Positions 22,925-34,186 of a stretch of DNA of 64,000 nucleotides are shown here, one piece after another. Both the position numbers and the translations under genes were made by a program. Within the stretch, counting starts at the first letter, position 1. Each line of letters opens with the position of its first letter. The stretch comes from Camellia lanceoleosa (lineage: Eukaryota; Streptophyta; Magnoliopsida; Ericales; Theaceae), in the NCBI GenBank assembly GCA_025200525.1, contig CM045758.1, positions 191,678,463 through 191,742,462 on the forward strand, in the 5' to 3' direction. The notes beneath the pieces were generated by a model. It saw only the letters and a program-made list of their open reading frames with translations. It ran no database searches and had not been told where the DNA came from.

Positions 22925-23689
22925 CTAGGCGAACACTTCGATGTTAGAAGTCAAAAATTCCAAGACCTCTAATCTCTCAATGCTGGACAACGACGAACTG
23001 AGCAAAAAGAACTTGTCCGGGTTCTTTTCATCTATTCTTACCTCTACCAAGTCTTCCTCCGCTTTCTGATTAGCTGCTTTGCCGACATCTGTGAACAGTT
23101 CATTGTTCTCAGGTTCTTCCACCGAATGAACGTATCCTTTGGCGGCGTGGCTGCCATTTACTGTGACAAAGCATTGCTTGGACACAATCTGATCTCCATA
23201 GACCTCCTCAATTACACCGGTGTTGTTGGGGAACCGCATTACTTGGTGGTAGGATGATGCCACCGATCGCATGGCATGCAGCCATGTTCTGCCCAAGATG
23301 ATGTTATAAGTGGAGGGGACTTTTAATACCCAGAACTCTACTTGTTTCGTCACACTTCCTGCCCTGACTGGGAGGATTATTTTGCCGATGGGCCATTCTG
23401 GCATGGAGTTGAATCCAATCAGGGGAGATACGGCAGGTGCCAAGTCTTTATCTTGTAAATTCAACTGTTTAAAGGTGTCGTAGTACATTATTTCACATGA
23501 ACTGCCTTGGTCTATCAAAATCTGCTTGACGTCAAAATCTTTGACTCGGAGAGTGACAACCAAGGCATCATTGTGAGGGCAATATATCCTTGCCAAGTCT
23601 TTGTCTGAAAAAGACATGACGTTCGTGGCCTCTGTCTTTCCCTTCTTGATGGCAGGTTAGGCACTTAGTACCTCTCTTAAATGCTCAGC
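22925..23689 (-). pseudogene. pol: Tat-2 pol: aspartic protease and linker
   Basis: Contains [19 protein letters not shown], the DxGSS active site of retrotransposon proteases, and VPSTYNIILGRTWLHAMRSV with the family's second conserved ILGRxWL motif. It then has a charged linker to RT with FFLLSSSLSSIERLEV. It cleaves the gag-pol polyprotein. It is continuous with gag in reading direction, with a TAA near 23660 between them. Confidence 0.8.
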
Positions 23690-23699
23690 CTTTTTGATT

Positions 23700-25484
23700 G
23701 ATCCTCTGAGCTCGCATACACGCTCAGGTTTGAAAACTCCATGTATCACATTGATAACGCCTTGAGGTGGGGCGTCGATTGGCATTCCGTTGGGGTTATT
23801 ATGGTCCTAGGGGGCTGGTTGCATCCCTCCTTCAATGTATTTATCCAGGTGACCTGCTGCCACCAACTCCTCTAGGTGTTGTCTTAATGGCGTGCAATTT
23901 TCAGTGCGGTGCCCCTTTTCTTTGTGGAAGGTGCACCGTGATCTTTCGTCATAGTCCTTCTGAGCTTCCCCAAGCTTGGCTGGCCATCTGACGAAAGGCT
24001 CATCCCGTATTTCACTTAGAATTCAGTAGATCGGTTTCTTGAAGACCGTGGTTATGGCAGTGCGGACTCTCAACCATCTTTTATCCTGGTCTTCTCCGTT
24101 GTCTCGCCTGCCTCATCCGTTTTTGCTTGGACGGTCTATCGCGTTGACCTTTGCTGAGGCCTTCTTCTCTGGTACTGTGGTCATGCCAGATTTTGTTTTG
24201 GCACGTGCGCTATCCTTTTCCACCCTGATGTGCTGATGCACCCTTTCCATCAAGGCTTCTATGGTGAGGGGTGGTGTCATGGTGATTGAGTCCCTAAGTC
24301 TGTTCCCGACTGGAAGGCCTTTCTTGTATTGTGCAATGGTGAGATTGGTGGGACAGTCTCCAGTTTGGTTGAAGGTCTCCCAGTAGCGATTGTTGTAGGA
24401 TCTTAAGATCTCCTTATCGCCCATGTCGATAGAGAGCAGCTGATCGATCTCCACCGGGGTTTTGGTGTTCGTTCGGAACCTTGTGACGAACGCTTCCGCC
24501 AATTGCGCCCAGGAGGCTATGCTGCCTTCTGGAAGTTTTTCGAACCAAGTCAAGCCTAGGTCGCCAAGGCTAGATGCGAAGATGATGCACATTAAAGCCT
24601 CGTTTCGCTGGTATATTTCCATGACCTAGCGAAAGTGGCTCAAGTGTGAGTAGGGGTCCGTCTTTCCCTCATATGTAGTGAATTTGGGCTGAAAGAAACC
24701 TGATGGTAAGGGCGTGTTTTTAATCACCGGAACGAACGGTGAGGTCTGCAACCTTACCAGTGCCTTGTCCGTTGGTTCGTAGGCAGGGCGCAGTATTAGC
24801 ATTCCAACCTCGACGCTTCCATGCGTCCGAGGAGCCAACCGCTGTAAGGCAGAAACTCTGTGTGGATCGCGTGCTCTGGCATCCTCCTTCCATCGTGCTT
24901 TTTCTTCGAGCACGGTTCGTAAGTCGGATGATCTGGGCAACTCCGTTTGCCTGGATCTTGTTTGGTGCGTATACGAGGGCCAATAGGTGCTTCCTTCAGT
25001 GTACGACCTTTCAGATCTCGTCCTCTCAGACCTGGAGTGACGAGTTCTGGAAGACCTGGATTGAATATCGCCTGTCCTGAGGCTTCTGCTCTCTGCTTGT
25101 GAGGGTGTGGTATCCCTATCACGACCTTCCGAGTGGCGAGAGGGCGTCTTGTTTGTGCGCCCCTCTCCTGTTGCCGCTCCTTTTCCCTTAATCTGGCGCT
25201 TTAAAGAATCCATGTCCGCCGCCATCCATCGTATCAATTCGTCCTGCTCCTTGACGCGATCCTCCAAAGCTTGAGGATCAATCCTCCGCCTTTGTCTCTT
25301 TGGACTTTGCGAACGAGAGTGATGGGGGCTGTTAGTCCGCATTCTTCCCCTTGTATCCCTCCTGGGATTCTGTCTTTGTGGTTCTAAATCCGTCATAGGA
25401 GGGATGAGAGGTAGACCTTCGCGCCTTGCACCACCTTCTAGTGTTTGTCCGTCGATGGCGGACTTTGACAAATCTTCGTTATAT
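23700..25484 (-). pseudogene. gag: Tat-2 gag, 5'-truncated
   Basis: Arg/Ser-rich N-terminal region (24780-25480), capsid core (24113-24750: FTTYEGKTDPYSHLSHFR, LTWFEKLPEGSIASW, YWETFNQTGDCP) and a Cys/His motif CTFHKEKGHRTENC near 23890-23940. TAG at 24626-24628 (HFRQVM expected) and TGA at 24113-24115 break it. The first recognisable gag residues are YNEDLSKSAIDG, and the codons upstream come from LARD LTR sequence, so the apparent start at 25510 is an artefact of the deletion junction. Confidence 0.85.
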
Positions 25485-25486
25485 AG
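25481..25486. other. deletion junction between Tat-2 gag and LARD LTR
   Basis: ATATAG is compatible with both sides: the LARD 3' LTR copy reads CTGATATAGTCAAAG (34970-34984), and gag needs TATAAC on the other strand. The 5' LTR of Tat-2 plus about 50 bp of LARD are missing here, as expected of microhomology-mediated deletion. Confidence 0.7.
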
Positions 25487-25855
25487 CCAAAGATCAATTG
25501 CCTTGATCATAAGGAAGAGTGTTTAGTGATTGAAAGTGAGAAAAACTAAAGAGTTAGCCACTTTCTATACCACAAACTCCATAAACTCCATAATTTCGAA
25601 TTGAGGATTTGAGAACACACTTCTTACACTTGAGGGTGATCAAGAGGAAGTTTGAAAATCAAAAAGTTCAATCTTTCTTTGGAAGGTGAATTGTTAGTTT
25701 TTCATTTTCTCATATTTTATATCTTATATTTATTTTCATGCTTCTTATTTCATTGTGTTTTGTTATAATCTAAGTGGTTTGTTTATCTCATATTTATTTT
25801 CTTACTTTATATTTTATAGTGTGTTGTTATAATCCTAGTGGTTTGTTTAGCTCAT

Positions 25856-25890
<35 letters not shown>

Positions 25891-27388
25891 TTTGCATGCT
25901 TTAATTTTATATTAGTTTTGTTGTAATCTTGCATGTTCTACCTCATTTTTTTTTTTTTTTCCGTGTATTAGTCTCATATTAGTTATGTTGTAATCTTGCA
26001 TGTTCTATCTTATATTTGTTTTATTGCTTTAGGTTTATGTTGTGAGTTTGCACTTTTTATTTTATTTTATATTTGTTTTCTTGTTTTTTTTTTTTAATCT
26101 AACCGGTAGTGGTTAGTTGAGCCACCTATATATTTTTTGTTTGTTCATTTTCTTGGTTTCGCAACAAGACAGGTTTTGCTTAGCCTAGTTGGCCGGCCGG
26201 TTAGCTTCTTCCGAACAAGATGGCGTAATCTCCCAATATTGACCAATTTCCCCCGGCGGTTCTAAAGAACATGAAGCTTTTATTTTATTTATTTTTTATT
26301 TTGAGTGTATTGTGAGGTTTTTATTTTGTTGTAATATGCTCATCATCTCTCTCTAATTTGATTTGTAATTATTTTTTAAAGTGTTGTAATAATTCCCCGC
26401 CCCGCTTTTTTCTATCCCGTTCTTTTACTTGCTTTCTTTATTTGTACATAAACATCATATTTATTTTTCATCATAGTTATGCTTTGCATCCATGTTTCAT
26501 GCATCTTGATTCGGCTAAGTTTGCATTTGTGGATTTAATTAATTCCTATGTGATTATGTGCGCTACCTCGTGTTCTTGAGATGATTCACATATCATATTT
26601 TAGAAGCCGAATCTTTAGTTGCATCTCATGAGTAAATTGCATTAGGATTTTGTATATAAGATCATGCATATTTTACTAACTTTGTTTTGTAGCCTGTTCG
26701 TGGGACGTCAAACATGTAAGTTTTTATGCTTTAGCATCCCGTTTGTGTGTGTTTTTCTTACTATGTCTAGCATTCTACCATGAGGCTATTTCCTTATGTG
26801 ATATAACTCTATAAATGCCAGTGGATGGAGGTTGTGTTGCTTAATTTAGAATGATGTTGATTTTTCGTGCTTATAAACTCAATTTATTTGGGTTGTACAT
26901 CGTCAAAACTCTTTCAAAATGCATGATATCAAATTGTTCCAAAATGAATGACATAGTCTATACTTGTATGCTTTACATAGTAAATTTTAAGATTTATTAA
27001 CTAATCAGAACATGAACATATAAATAAAATAAAATCCATATCATGGTTAGTAAAGGCCGATCTTTGATCGGGTGGGCGGGGGTGCTCATTATTGACCTTC
27101 CCCTCTCATACCTAAGATTCCGAGCCAAGCATCCTTGGTTACGACGAACAGTGGCCTTGGCACGAGTCATGGGTTTCCTAATTTTCCCAAAATAAATATT
27201 CGGTGGCGACTCTGAGATCTGATGACGCAGTCCATTCTTGAAAAAATTGCAATAAAATGGATTTTCAATAAAAGTTGCCAAATTTGGACTCTCATCTACA
27301 TTTCACATTGCACTCGTGAGACTAGATCAAAGAGATCTCGGGGGTCCGAACTGTTTAACACGCGTGGGTACCCCCCGGGCATGTTACA
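25487..27388 (+). repeat. LARD 5' LTR, right part
   Basis: Aligns nearly base for base with 34975-36889. Ends GGGCATGTTACA. Holds (TTTA)n near 25857-25890 and an internal duplication of TTGTAATCTTGCATGTTCTA. Confidence 0.92.
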
Positions 27389-27408
27389 GTTTTTGGCGAC
27401 TCTGCTGG
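27389..27408 (+). other. LARD primer binding site region
   Basis: TTTGGCGACTCTGCTGG begins two bases after the LTR end, the TTGGCGACTC form seen after many plant gypsy 5' LTRs. It fixes the plus orientation. Primer tRNA not assigned. Confidence 0.7.
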
Positions 27409-28479
27409 AGATTTATGAAACCTTGCCTCGAACTCCATGATATGACTTTTATTTTCAATTATATGTTTATTGCATTGCATGCATTGGTGCACTTAAAGTT
27501 CCTGTGTTGCCCAGATACTAGTGGGAGCACAGACATACTTTTTGTGTCACTACACCTATCTCTACGTTACTTTAGAGGCCTTGTGTTTTAATCTTTTGAG
27601 ATCTGAAAGTTCTCAGACTTTGAAGAGAGGCTACTATTGACTCTTCTGAGTTCCTAAGATCTTCATTGGTTATGACCCAAAGGACTCTTTGGTAATGTCA
27701 CATTGACTTTAACCTTTAGAGTAGAGTCAACCTTGTACATATAGTGAGCTATAGTACCTTTCAAACTTAGGACAGGATGCTCTCCTATTTCTAGGATGTG
27801 TGATACCAATTGTCTGAATAGTGAAACCCTAGATCATTTCAAGCTAGGACAAGATAACCCTACGCTCCATAGGTTTGTTCTCTTTCCTGCTATGTATTAT
27901 GTGCAATGTCTTGGATCTATACAGGGGTTCTCAAATTCAAATGAATGGTTCAGGTAGTTCAACTTAGCACCATTACTTCAAAATAACAAAAAAACAAAGA
28001 CATAAAAAAAATTTAAAAAAAATCTGATATCCCACAAAGTCGACCATTGTAAATAAATAGAACTTGTAGGGTATCCGACCATCTCTGTGATTGGGGAACG
28101 ACCACCTGTTGATTGCACGAGCTTTATTTTGAATATTGTAAATGGCCTACACGTTGATTGGCAATTTGAGAATGGTTTTACTCTGAGTTCTGAATTGAGT
28201 ATTGAGTCTAAGTGTGATTCAACCAAGTTTGTAGAGCTAGGATCAAGCTCGAGCCATTCTAGTGAGTCAGAGTCTATTGATTTCGAGAGTGCTAACCTAG
28301 ACATTTCTGTCCTGTCTAGGTCTTCTTTGTCATTTTTTTTTTTTGAGTCTGTTGTCATTGCTGAGTCATAGTCTCTTTTCAATAAACAGAAAAATAAAAA
28401 AAACAAAATGCCATAGAGTCTACCTACTTGTCTGTGCCTTAATTCATCACATTGACCAAAGTTTTTCAAAACCTTTTCC
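27409..28479 (+). other. LARD internal region, noncoding leader
   Basis: No reading frame resembling gag. A 94-codon open frame at 28087-28371 is Ser-rich and unsupported. Confidence 0.5.
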
Positions 28480-28655
28480 AAAACTTTGATGAAAATGAAG
28501 AGGAAGAATTTTCTCAGGATTTGCAAATTTTGATCAACTGAGAGGAAGAGAGGTGTGCTAAGCCTTTAATGAAGAAAATCATTTTTGTTAATGTGGGTAT
28601 TGAGAAAGATCCTAGCTTGGTCCAAATTGGTTCTATCTTATCTTCGTAAAAGTAC
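28480..28655 (+). pseudogene. possible relic of a Tat/Ogre-like pol linker
   Basis: One frame reads DENEEEEFSQDLQIL, a stop, EEERCAKPLMKK, then IFVNVGIEKDPSLVQIGSIL. An acidic stretch, then 'xINLGTxxxPxxVxIG' is the pattern I recall between protease and RT in Tat/Ogre polyproteins. It is short and broken, so it only hints at the autonomous relative. Confidence 0.33.
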
Positions 28656-28799
28656 GAGTGATTAGTCACTTTGTGAAAAGATTTCAAAAACTGTTTTTGC
28701 GTGATCCTACGAAGACATGCCTGGAATTAGTTATACAGCATAGGATCCCTCTTGATTCGTGGTCCGACCTCCTTAGCTCCTTAGCTTTCAAACCGTGAT

Positions 28800-29100
28800 T
28801 TGAAGTATCCTATGATCAATCAAAGTGTGGCTTGCATAGCCGAATTGGAAATAGCCCTTGAACAACGGGCCATGATGTGATTCAAATGGAGGCAACCTTT
28901 CAACTATGGGCAATAAGGTCGAATATGATTTAGATTGGAAATAGCCCTTGAACTAGGGGCAATGATGTGATCAAGATTGGAAACAACCCTTGAACTCAGG
29001 GCAAAGAATGTGATTTCGATTTGAAACAGCCCTTGAACTAGGGGCAAAAGTGTGAGGCTTGCATAGCTGAAATGGAGGCAGCTCTTGAACTAGGGGCAAT
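28800..29100 (+). repeat. degenerate tandem repeat, about 58-bp units
   Basis: Five to seven units around AGCCCTTGAACTAGGGGCAA; copies recur at 29336-29410. The GGGGCA and TTGAACTA words are conserved, the joints vary. Confidence 0.75.
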
Positions 29101-29102
29101 AA

Positions 29103-29820
29103 GGTACCACCCTTGAGAGGCTCGCTAGGCTGAAAACCCGGAAGGGCGACCCAGGCAAAAGTTAGAGCACAAAAAAAAAAAAAAAAAAAAAAAAAACAAA
29201 AATGAAAAATGAAAAGCTCGCAAGGTTGAAAACCCGAAAGGGTGACTTTGGCAAAAGTTAAAGCACAAAAGGAGAGTGTTAATACCCGAGTGAATCTTAG
29301 CCAGAACTATGTAGGGCTTGTGATTCAGATTGGAAGCAACCCTTGAACTAGGGGCAAAAAGGTCGGATGTGATTTAAATTTGAAGTAGCCCTTGAGACTA
29401 GAGGCAAAAGGTTGGATGTCCACTACACTAGGGGCAACACTAGGGGCAAATTTAGACCTAATTAGCCTAATCTCTACATCATCATATCTACTGGTCAAGT
29501 GTAGCAGTCGTTCTTATAGATGGCCTAGAGATTTCACACCCAATCAACATGGACAAGTTAGAATGAAAGTAACTCTTGAGAGGCTCGTTGGGCTGAAAAC
29601 CCGGAAGGGTGACCCAGGCAAAAGTTAGAGCAGAAAAACAAAAAAATAGAAACTCAAAAGAAATAAAAAAATGAACAAAATGAAAAACAAAAATACAAAA
29701 ATGATAAAAAAAAAACTCGCAAGGTTGAAAACCCAAAAGTGCGGCTTTGGCAAAAGTTAGAGCACAAAAGGAGAGTGTTAATACCTAAGTGAACCTTTGC
29801 TGGAACTACGATGGCCTGAT
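29103..29820 (+). repeat. duplicated block in the LARD internal region
   Basis: GAGAGGCTCG...GGCTGAAAACCCGGAAGG and CTCGCAAGGTTGAAAACCC...GGAGAGTGTTAATACC occur at 29110-29290 and again at 29577-29800. A poly(A) stretch lies in the first copy (about 29170-29197) and an A-rich stretch in the second. Confidence 0.75.
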
Positions 29821-29929
29821 TCCTATCTTTGGGATACGTAGGTAGCTTCATCTTGAAGTTCGGCCCTAATAATTTTTCAACTCATTCATTTCGTCCATGT
29901 TTGATTGGTGTATCTTTAGTCGACTTGGT

Positions 29930-30080
29930 TGTCCTATCTACATTTTCTTGGTTTGTCTTCGGTCTGGTCGATTCAGTTGGTTCGATTAATTTTGGCTCTG
30001 GTTCAGTTTGGCTCAGTTCAGTTCGATCCAGTTTCACTCGGCTTAATTCGGTTCGGATCGGCTTGGTTCGGTTATCACCA
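29930..30080 (+). repeat. degenerate GGTTCRGTT-like repeat
   Basis: Irregular short units of TCGGTTCGG and TCAGTTCGG, no longer in register. Confidence 0.5.
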
Positions 30081-30433
30081 TTGATTATCTGGTTCGAGAT
30101 TATGCATCGCAATGATTGATTTCATGTTGATTGGGTAGTGGCCATTTGCAAAATTAGGTTTTGATTAATTTGAATGAAGTTGACTGATTTTCTCAAAAAT
30201 TATGCTATTTTTGCAAAACTTAGACCATTCTTTGGATTTAAAAAGGGAAAATTTTCAGTGCTCACAGCTTAACTTACATGATTGCAAAATAGAAAATAGA
30301 ATAAGTATGCTAATCTAACTCTCATGTTGATCAAAACATGTTTACAAAAAAAATCAAGAGACAAAAAAAGGGTCAAGGCAATGAACTAAGGGCATAGTCG
30401 AGTTAGAGATTTTGTCTTCTCCACCGCTCAAGT

Positions 30434-30625
30434 CAACTATTCAGTGTATATAAGTGTGTATTCATACCAATCAGTGTATATAAGTGTGTATTCATACCAG
30501 TCAGTGTATTTATACCAGTGAGGGTATTCATACTAGTCAGTGTATATAAGTGTGTTCCTTTTATACCAATCAGTGTATTTATACCAATTAGGGTATTCAT
30601 ACCAGTCAGCGTATAGAAGTGTGTT
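30434..30625 (+). repeat. tandem repeat, about 30-bp units
   Basis: Units of CAGTGTATATAAGTGTGTAT and CATACCAGT, six to eight copies with small length changes. Each contains a TATATAAG that looks like a TATA box but is repeat-borne. Confidence 0.8.
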
Positions 30626-31226
30626 TGGATTATTTTGGCTTCGTTTTTCTGGCGTTAAGTTAGTTTTATTTTTATTCAGGTCAGTATGGATCAATGTCCA
30701 ATTCAGAATTCAAATTTCAATCATTCTCAAATTCAATCAAAAAAAAATTATTTTCAAACTCAAAGTGATATGCCAGGCACGCCATTGATGAGCAAAAAAG
30801 AAACTGATTTTGTTACAGTCAGGGGATGATATCCCCGATTATAGAGACTCCAAAAACAAAACAAAAAAGAAAAGAAAAGAGAGAAAACAGCAAGCCCAGA
30901 AAAGATACATCCATATATATTTGTGTATATATTCGCCTCTGTTTGTGCATACGTCTGTATATGAATATATATATATATACCGTATGTACATATTTGTGTA
31001 TATTTTGTTTATATCGCACGATCACATCCGCACCATGCATCTATCGCACGATCATAACCATATTGTGCATCTATCACCAATAAAGCACCTACCACACAAT
31101 TTCAATTCCATTGCACTGTCTTGTGCATCAATTCAACCTCGCTATCTCGCGTATCGTTGCACTTTTACTTCCATCGCACTGTCTTGTGCAAGTTCAATTC
31201 CATCGCACTATCTTGTGCATTCCTGT

Positions 31227-31590
31227 GGTCTAGGAGACCTCAAATCCTCCAAATGTGCAATTCCTTTGGTGTTTGCCGTGCCTGAACGGCTTCAAGCGGT
31301 CTGGTATAGCCACTTGGCTGTGTTTGCAATGAGTTCCTAGAAGATCAACTGAGACGATGGAAACTAGAGTTCGAATAGCGATGCCTAGAACGTAAAAGGT
31401 TCAGGATTTCTGAGACTAAAGTCTGGTTTAAATACCCAGGGGTGTATCCCCGGCTTGAAATCTGTATGGCAGCCCCATAGGTTGAGGTAGCGTGTATGCG
31501 CCTCAATTCTGGATACTGAATCAACCTAGTTTGTCACCCTATTGGAGAATAGGGAAAATTGTGTATCAAATACAATTAGGTGTGCTTGTC
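31227..31590 (+). repeat. LARD internal duplication, copy 1
   Basis: Block starting GGTCTAGGAGACCT, duplicated at 32235-32600 with small changes, each followed by a tandem array. Offset is 1008 bp. Confidence 0.85.
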
Positions 31591-32225
31591 TGTTCATGCA
31601 ACCCTTTCTCTCATTTGTGTGGTATGCACATTTGAATGCGATGCAACCCCTTCTCTCATTTGTGTGGTATGCATATTTGAATGCGAGGCAACCCCTTATC
31701 TCATTTATGTGGTATGCATATTTGACTGCAATGCACTTTTCTCTCATTTGTGTGGTATGCACATTTTGCGATGCAACCCCCTCTCTCATTTGTGTGGTAT
31801 GCATATTTGAATGCGATGCAACCCCTTCTCACATTTGTGTGGTATGCACATTTCAATGCAAGGCAATCCTTTCTCTCATTTGCGTGATATGCACATTTGA
31901 ATGCGATGCACTTTTCTTTCATTTGTGTGGTATGCACATTTGAATGCGATGCAACCCTTTCTCACATTTGTGTGGTATGCACATTTCAATGCAAGGCAAC
32001 CCTTTCTCTCATTTGCGTGGTATGCACATTTGAATGCGATGCACTTTTCTCTCATTTGTGTGGTATGCACATTTGAATGCGATGCAACCCCCTCTCTCAT
32101 TTGTGTGGTATGCACATTTGAATATGATGCAACCCCCTGTCTCATTTAGGTGGTATGCATATTTGAATACGATGCACTTTTCTCTCATTTATGTGATATG
32201 CACATTTGTATGCGATGCACCCTTT
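31591..32225 (+). repeat. tandem array, about 45-60 bp units
   Basis: About 13 units of CTCATTTGTGTGGTATGCAC followed by ATTTGAATGCGATGCAACCC. Length variants of the unit (TTTTCTCTC or ACCCCTTCTC) alternate, giving higher-order blocks. It gives open frames on both strands that mean nothing. Confidence 0.88.
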
Positions 32226-32234
32226 TTCTTTCGC

Positions 32235-32700
32235 GGTCTAGGAGACCTTAAATCTTCTAAAGGTGCAATTCCTTTGGTGTTTGTTGTGCCCGAACGACTT
32301 CAAGTGGTCTGGTATAGCCACCTGCCTGGTTTGCAATGAGTTCCTAGGAGATCAACTGAGACGGTGAAAACTAGAGTTCGAATGGCGATGCCTAGAACGC
32401 AAAAGGTTCAGGATTTCCGAGACTAAAGTCTGGTTTAAATACCCAAGGGTGTATCCCTGGCTTGAAATCTGTATGGCAATCCCATAGGTTGAGGTAGCTT
32501 GTATGCGCCTCAATTCTGCATACTGAACCAACCTAGTCCGTCACCCCGTTGGAGAATAGGGAAAGTTGTGTATGAAATATAGTTAGGTGTGTCTGTCTGT
32601 TCACGCCACCCCCTCTCTCATTTGTGTAGTATGCACATTTGAATGCGATGCACCCCCTTTTTTCATTTTTGTATGCAATGCACCCCCTGTTATGTTTCCT
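32235..32700 (+). repeat. LARD internal duplication, copy 2, with short array
   Basis: Second copy of the GGTCTAGGAGACC block, followed by only one to two units of the array, in contrast to about 13 after copy 1. Confidence 0.82.
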
Positions 32701-33034
32701 ATCATTTGCACGAGGCTTGCCTCCCATGTTACCATCTTCATATCTTTATCATCACTCCATGACATTGCATTGCATTGCATACATCATGAATTTTCAAACA
32801 ACCGTCTTCGCGAAGCATGTAAGTCCAACTTTCAAATTGCATCTTGAGCATGTCACTTGCATTCTGCCCTTGAATTACACTGGTTTGATTCCTTGCAAAC
32901 GGATACATAGGCAACCTTTGGGTTCAACCACTTGCATTACATCTTGTTTGTTTGCCCAAGTCTTACGGCCTTGTCAAAAGGATCGTCTTTAGGCTTCGAC
33001 ATTCACTTACGTCATGAAATGACTTTGAGCTCTG

Positions 33035-33049
33035 TCAAAGAGGGGCAAC
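33035..33049 (+). other. LARD polypurine tract
   Basis: CAAAGAGGGGCAAC directly before the 3' LTR start TGCAGACACCC. Confidence 0.75.
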
Positions 33050-33494
33050 TGCAGACACCCTATTTTGACCGACCCTAAGACTTGGGCGCTTCTTTGATGA
33101 CAATTAGAATGTGTTTCTCAAAAAATTCTCAGTAAGAAAGATGGAATTTAAGTTTTAATCCTAACCTTCACCCATTTTTTGGCCAAACTATTTTAGACCT
33201 TAAAACCCTCTTTTCAAAATATGTTTTTTTTTAAATGTTTCTATAATGTCCCGAGGCTCCCATTTTGATTAAAATATTGCACTTTTCAGTAAACCGAGTA
33301 AGGACAAAGTGGAAATAAATGAAAGAGAGGTGAACTTTTTTTGAAAAATATTTAAAAACATCTTCTTTATAGGTTTGGAGTTGAAGGAAATAGGAGGGGA
33401 TGAAAGAAAACTGGTTTAGGAAAAGAATGAGTATCAAATCATTAAGAAGGAAATGAGCAGCCTTAACTAAATTAGGCATTTCTCTTTGTACACT

Positions 33495-34186
33495 CACTAC
33501 GCCAAAACAGGGCATTAACGGCGGTAACGAAAACCGCCGTTAAAGGTACTATTAACGACGGTAACGAAAACCGCCGTTAATGTATCCTTAACGGCGTTTT
33601 AAATTCGCATAAAAACCCGCCACTAAAAGTGTCTTTAACGACGGTAATGAAACCCACTTTTAACGGCGGTAACGAAACCGCCGTTAATGCCCACTCAGCG
33701 GTAACAAAACCGCTACTAATGCCCAACCATTACCGTTAATAATGGCGGTCTTTCTTGCGAACTCTGGCGAAACTCGGCGTGCTCAAGAAACTCCGGATTC
33801 GGTGAAACCATCTACAATAAAGCAAAAGTAATGTTTAAATATTTATTTAGGGAATATACTTCATGAAGAGTGGTTGTGGCAGAGTGGTTGGTGTGGGTGG
33901 ATGAGAGGTCTTGGGTTCAAAACTTGAGGAGTGCAAGAAGAAAGAATTATTTTTTGAAAAATTTGAACCTATTTACGGTGGTAAAAAACTGCCGCTTTTT
34001 GTCCTATATTACCGCCGTTTTTGGTCGACTTTTAATGACGGTAATTTGTCTTTTTACGACGGTTTCACTTTTTCCGACACGCGCATAAACGGCGGTAACG
34101 AAACCACCGTTAAAGGCTTTAACGGCAGTTTTACAACCTTTAACGGCGGTAAAAAACCGCCGTTAAAGCCCAATTTTGGCGTAGTG
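33495..34186. mobile_element. non-autonomous CACTA element, 692 bp
   Basis: Terminal inverted repeats CACTACGCCAAAA and TTTTGGCGTAGTG, with 3-bp duplication ACT at 33492-33494 and 34187-34189. The 5' LTR of the LARD (13943 region) is the empty site with a single ACT. Subterminal regions are packed with AACGGCGGTAACGAAA and its complement, forming many hairpins. No transposase; it would need an En/Spm-type protein in trans. Because it lies in only one LTR, it inserted after the LARD did. Confidence 0.93.
33870..33930 (+). other. tRNA-like A box and B box inside the CACTA element
   Basis: TGGCAGAGTGG (33877-33887) fits the Pol III A box consensus exactly, and GGTTCAAAACT (33914-33924) is near the B box GGTTCRANNCC. 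Box starts are 37 bp apart, a little short for a tRNA. A captured tRNA or SINE head is likely; it does not fold as a normal tRNA as far as I can see. Confidence 0.45.

Larger units (their letters stand above)
14669..25486 (-). mobile_element. Tat-2: Ty3/gypsy Tat-lineage retrotransposon lacking its 5' end
   Basis: Minus-strand element in the LARD 5' LTR. From left to right it has a 3' LTR (14669-15437), PPT, an opposite-strand spliced gene (about 15690-18591), hairpin tandem repeats (18824-19440), pol (19568-23689) and gag to 25484. The 5' LTR, primer site and first gag codons are missing. Gag reads straight into LARD sequence at 25481-25486, and about 50 bp of LARD sequence present in the 3' LTR copy (34925-34974) is also gone. 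So a deletion, not the original insertion, made the right border. At least seven in-frame stops inactivate gag-pol. Confidence 0.88.

Noticed and set aside
25487..25510. Start codon giving Tat-2 gag an extended N-terminus
   Set aside because: These codons are LARD LTR sequence read in frame by chance across a deletion junction.
28087..28371. 94-codon Ser-rich frame in the LARD
   Set aside because: No recognisable domain, in noncoding repeat-rich sequence; kept only as a note.
30434..30625. Multiple TATA boxes (TATATAAG)
   Set aside because: They recur with the 30-bp repeat unit and no transcript start is suggested; treated as repeat content.
31526..32339. Several long open frames on both strands with regularly repeated peptides
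   Set aside because: They are translations of a tandem array whose unit length happens to keep frames open on both strands; no start context or homology.
33870..33930. Functional tRNA gene
   Set aside because: Only A and B box-like words are present; no acceptor stem or anticodon arm pairs convincingly.
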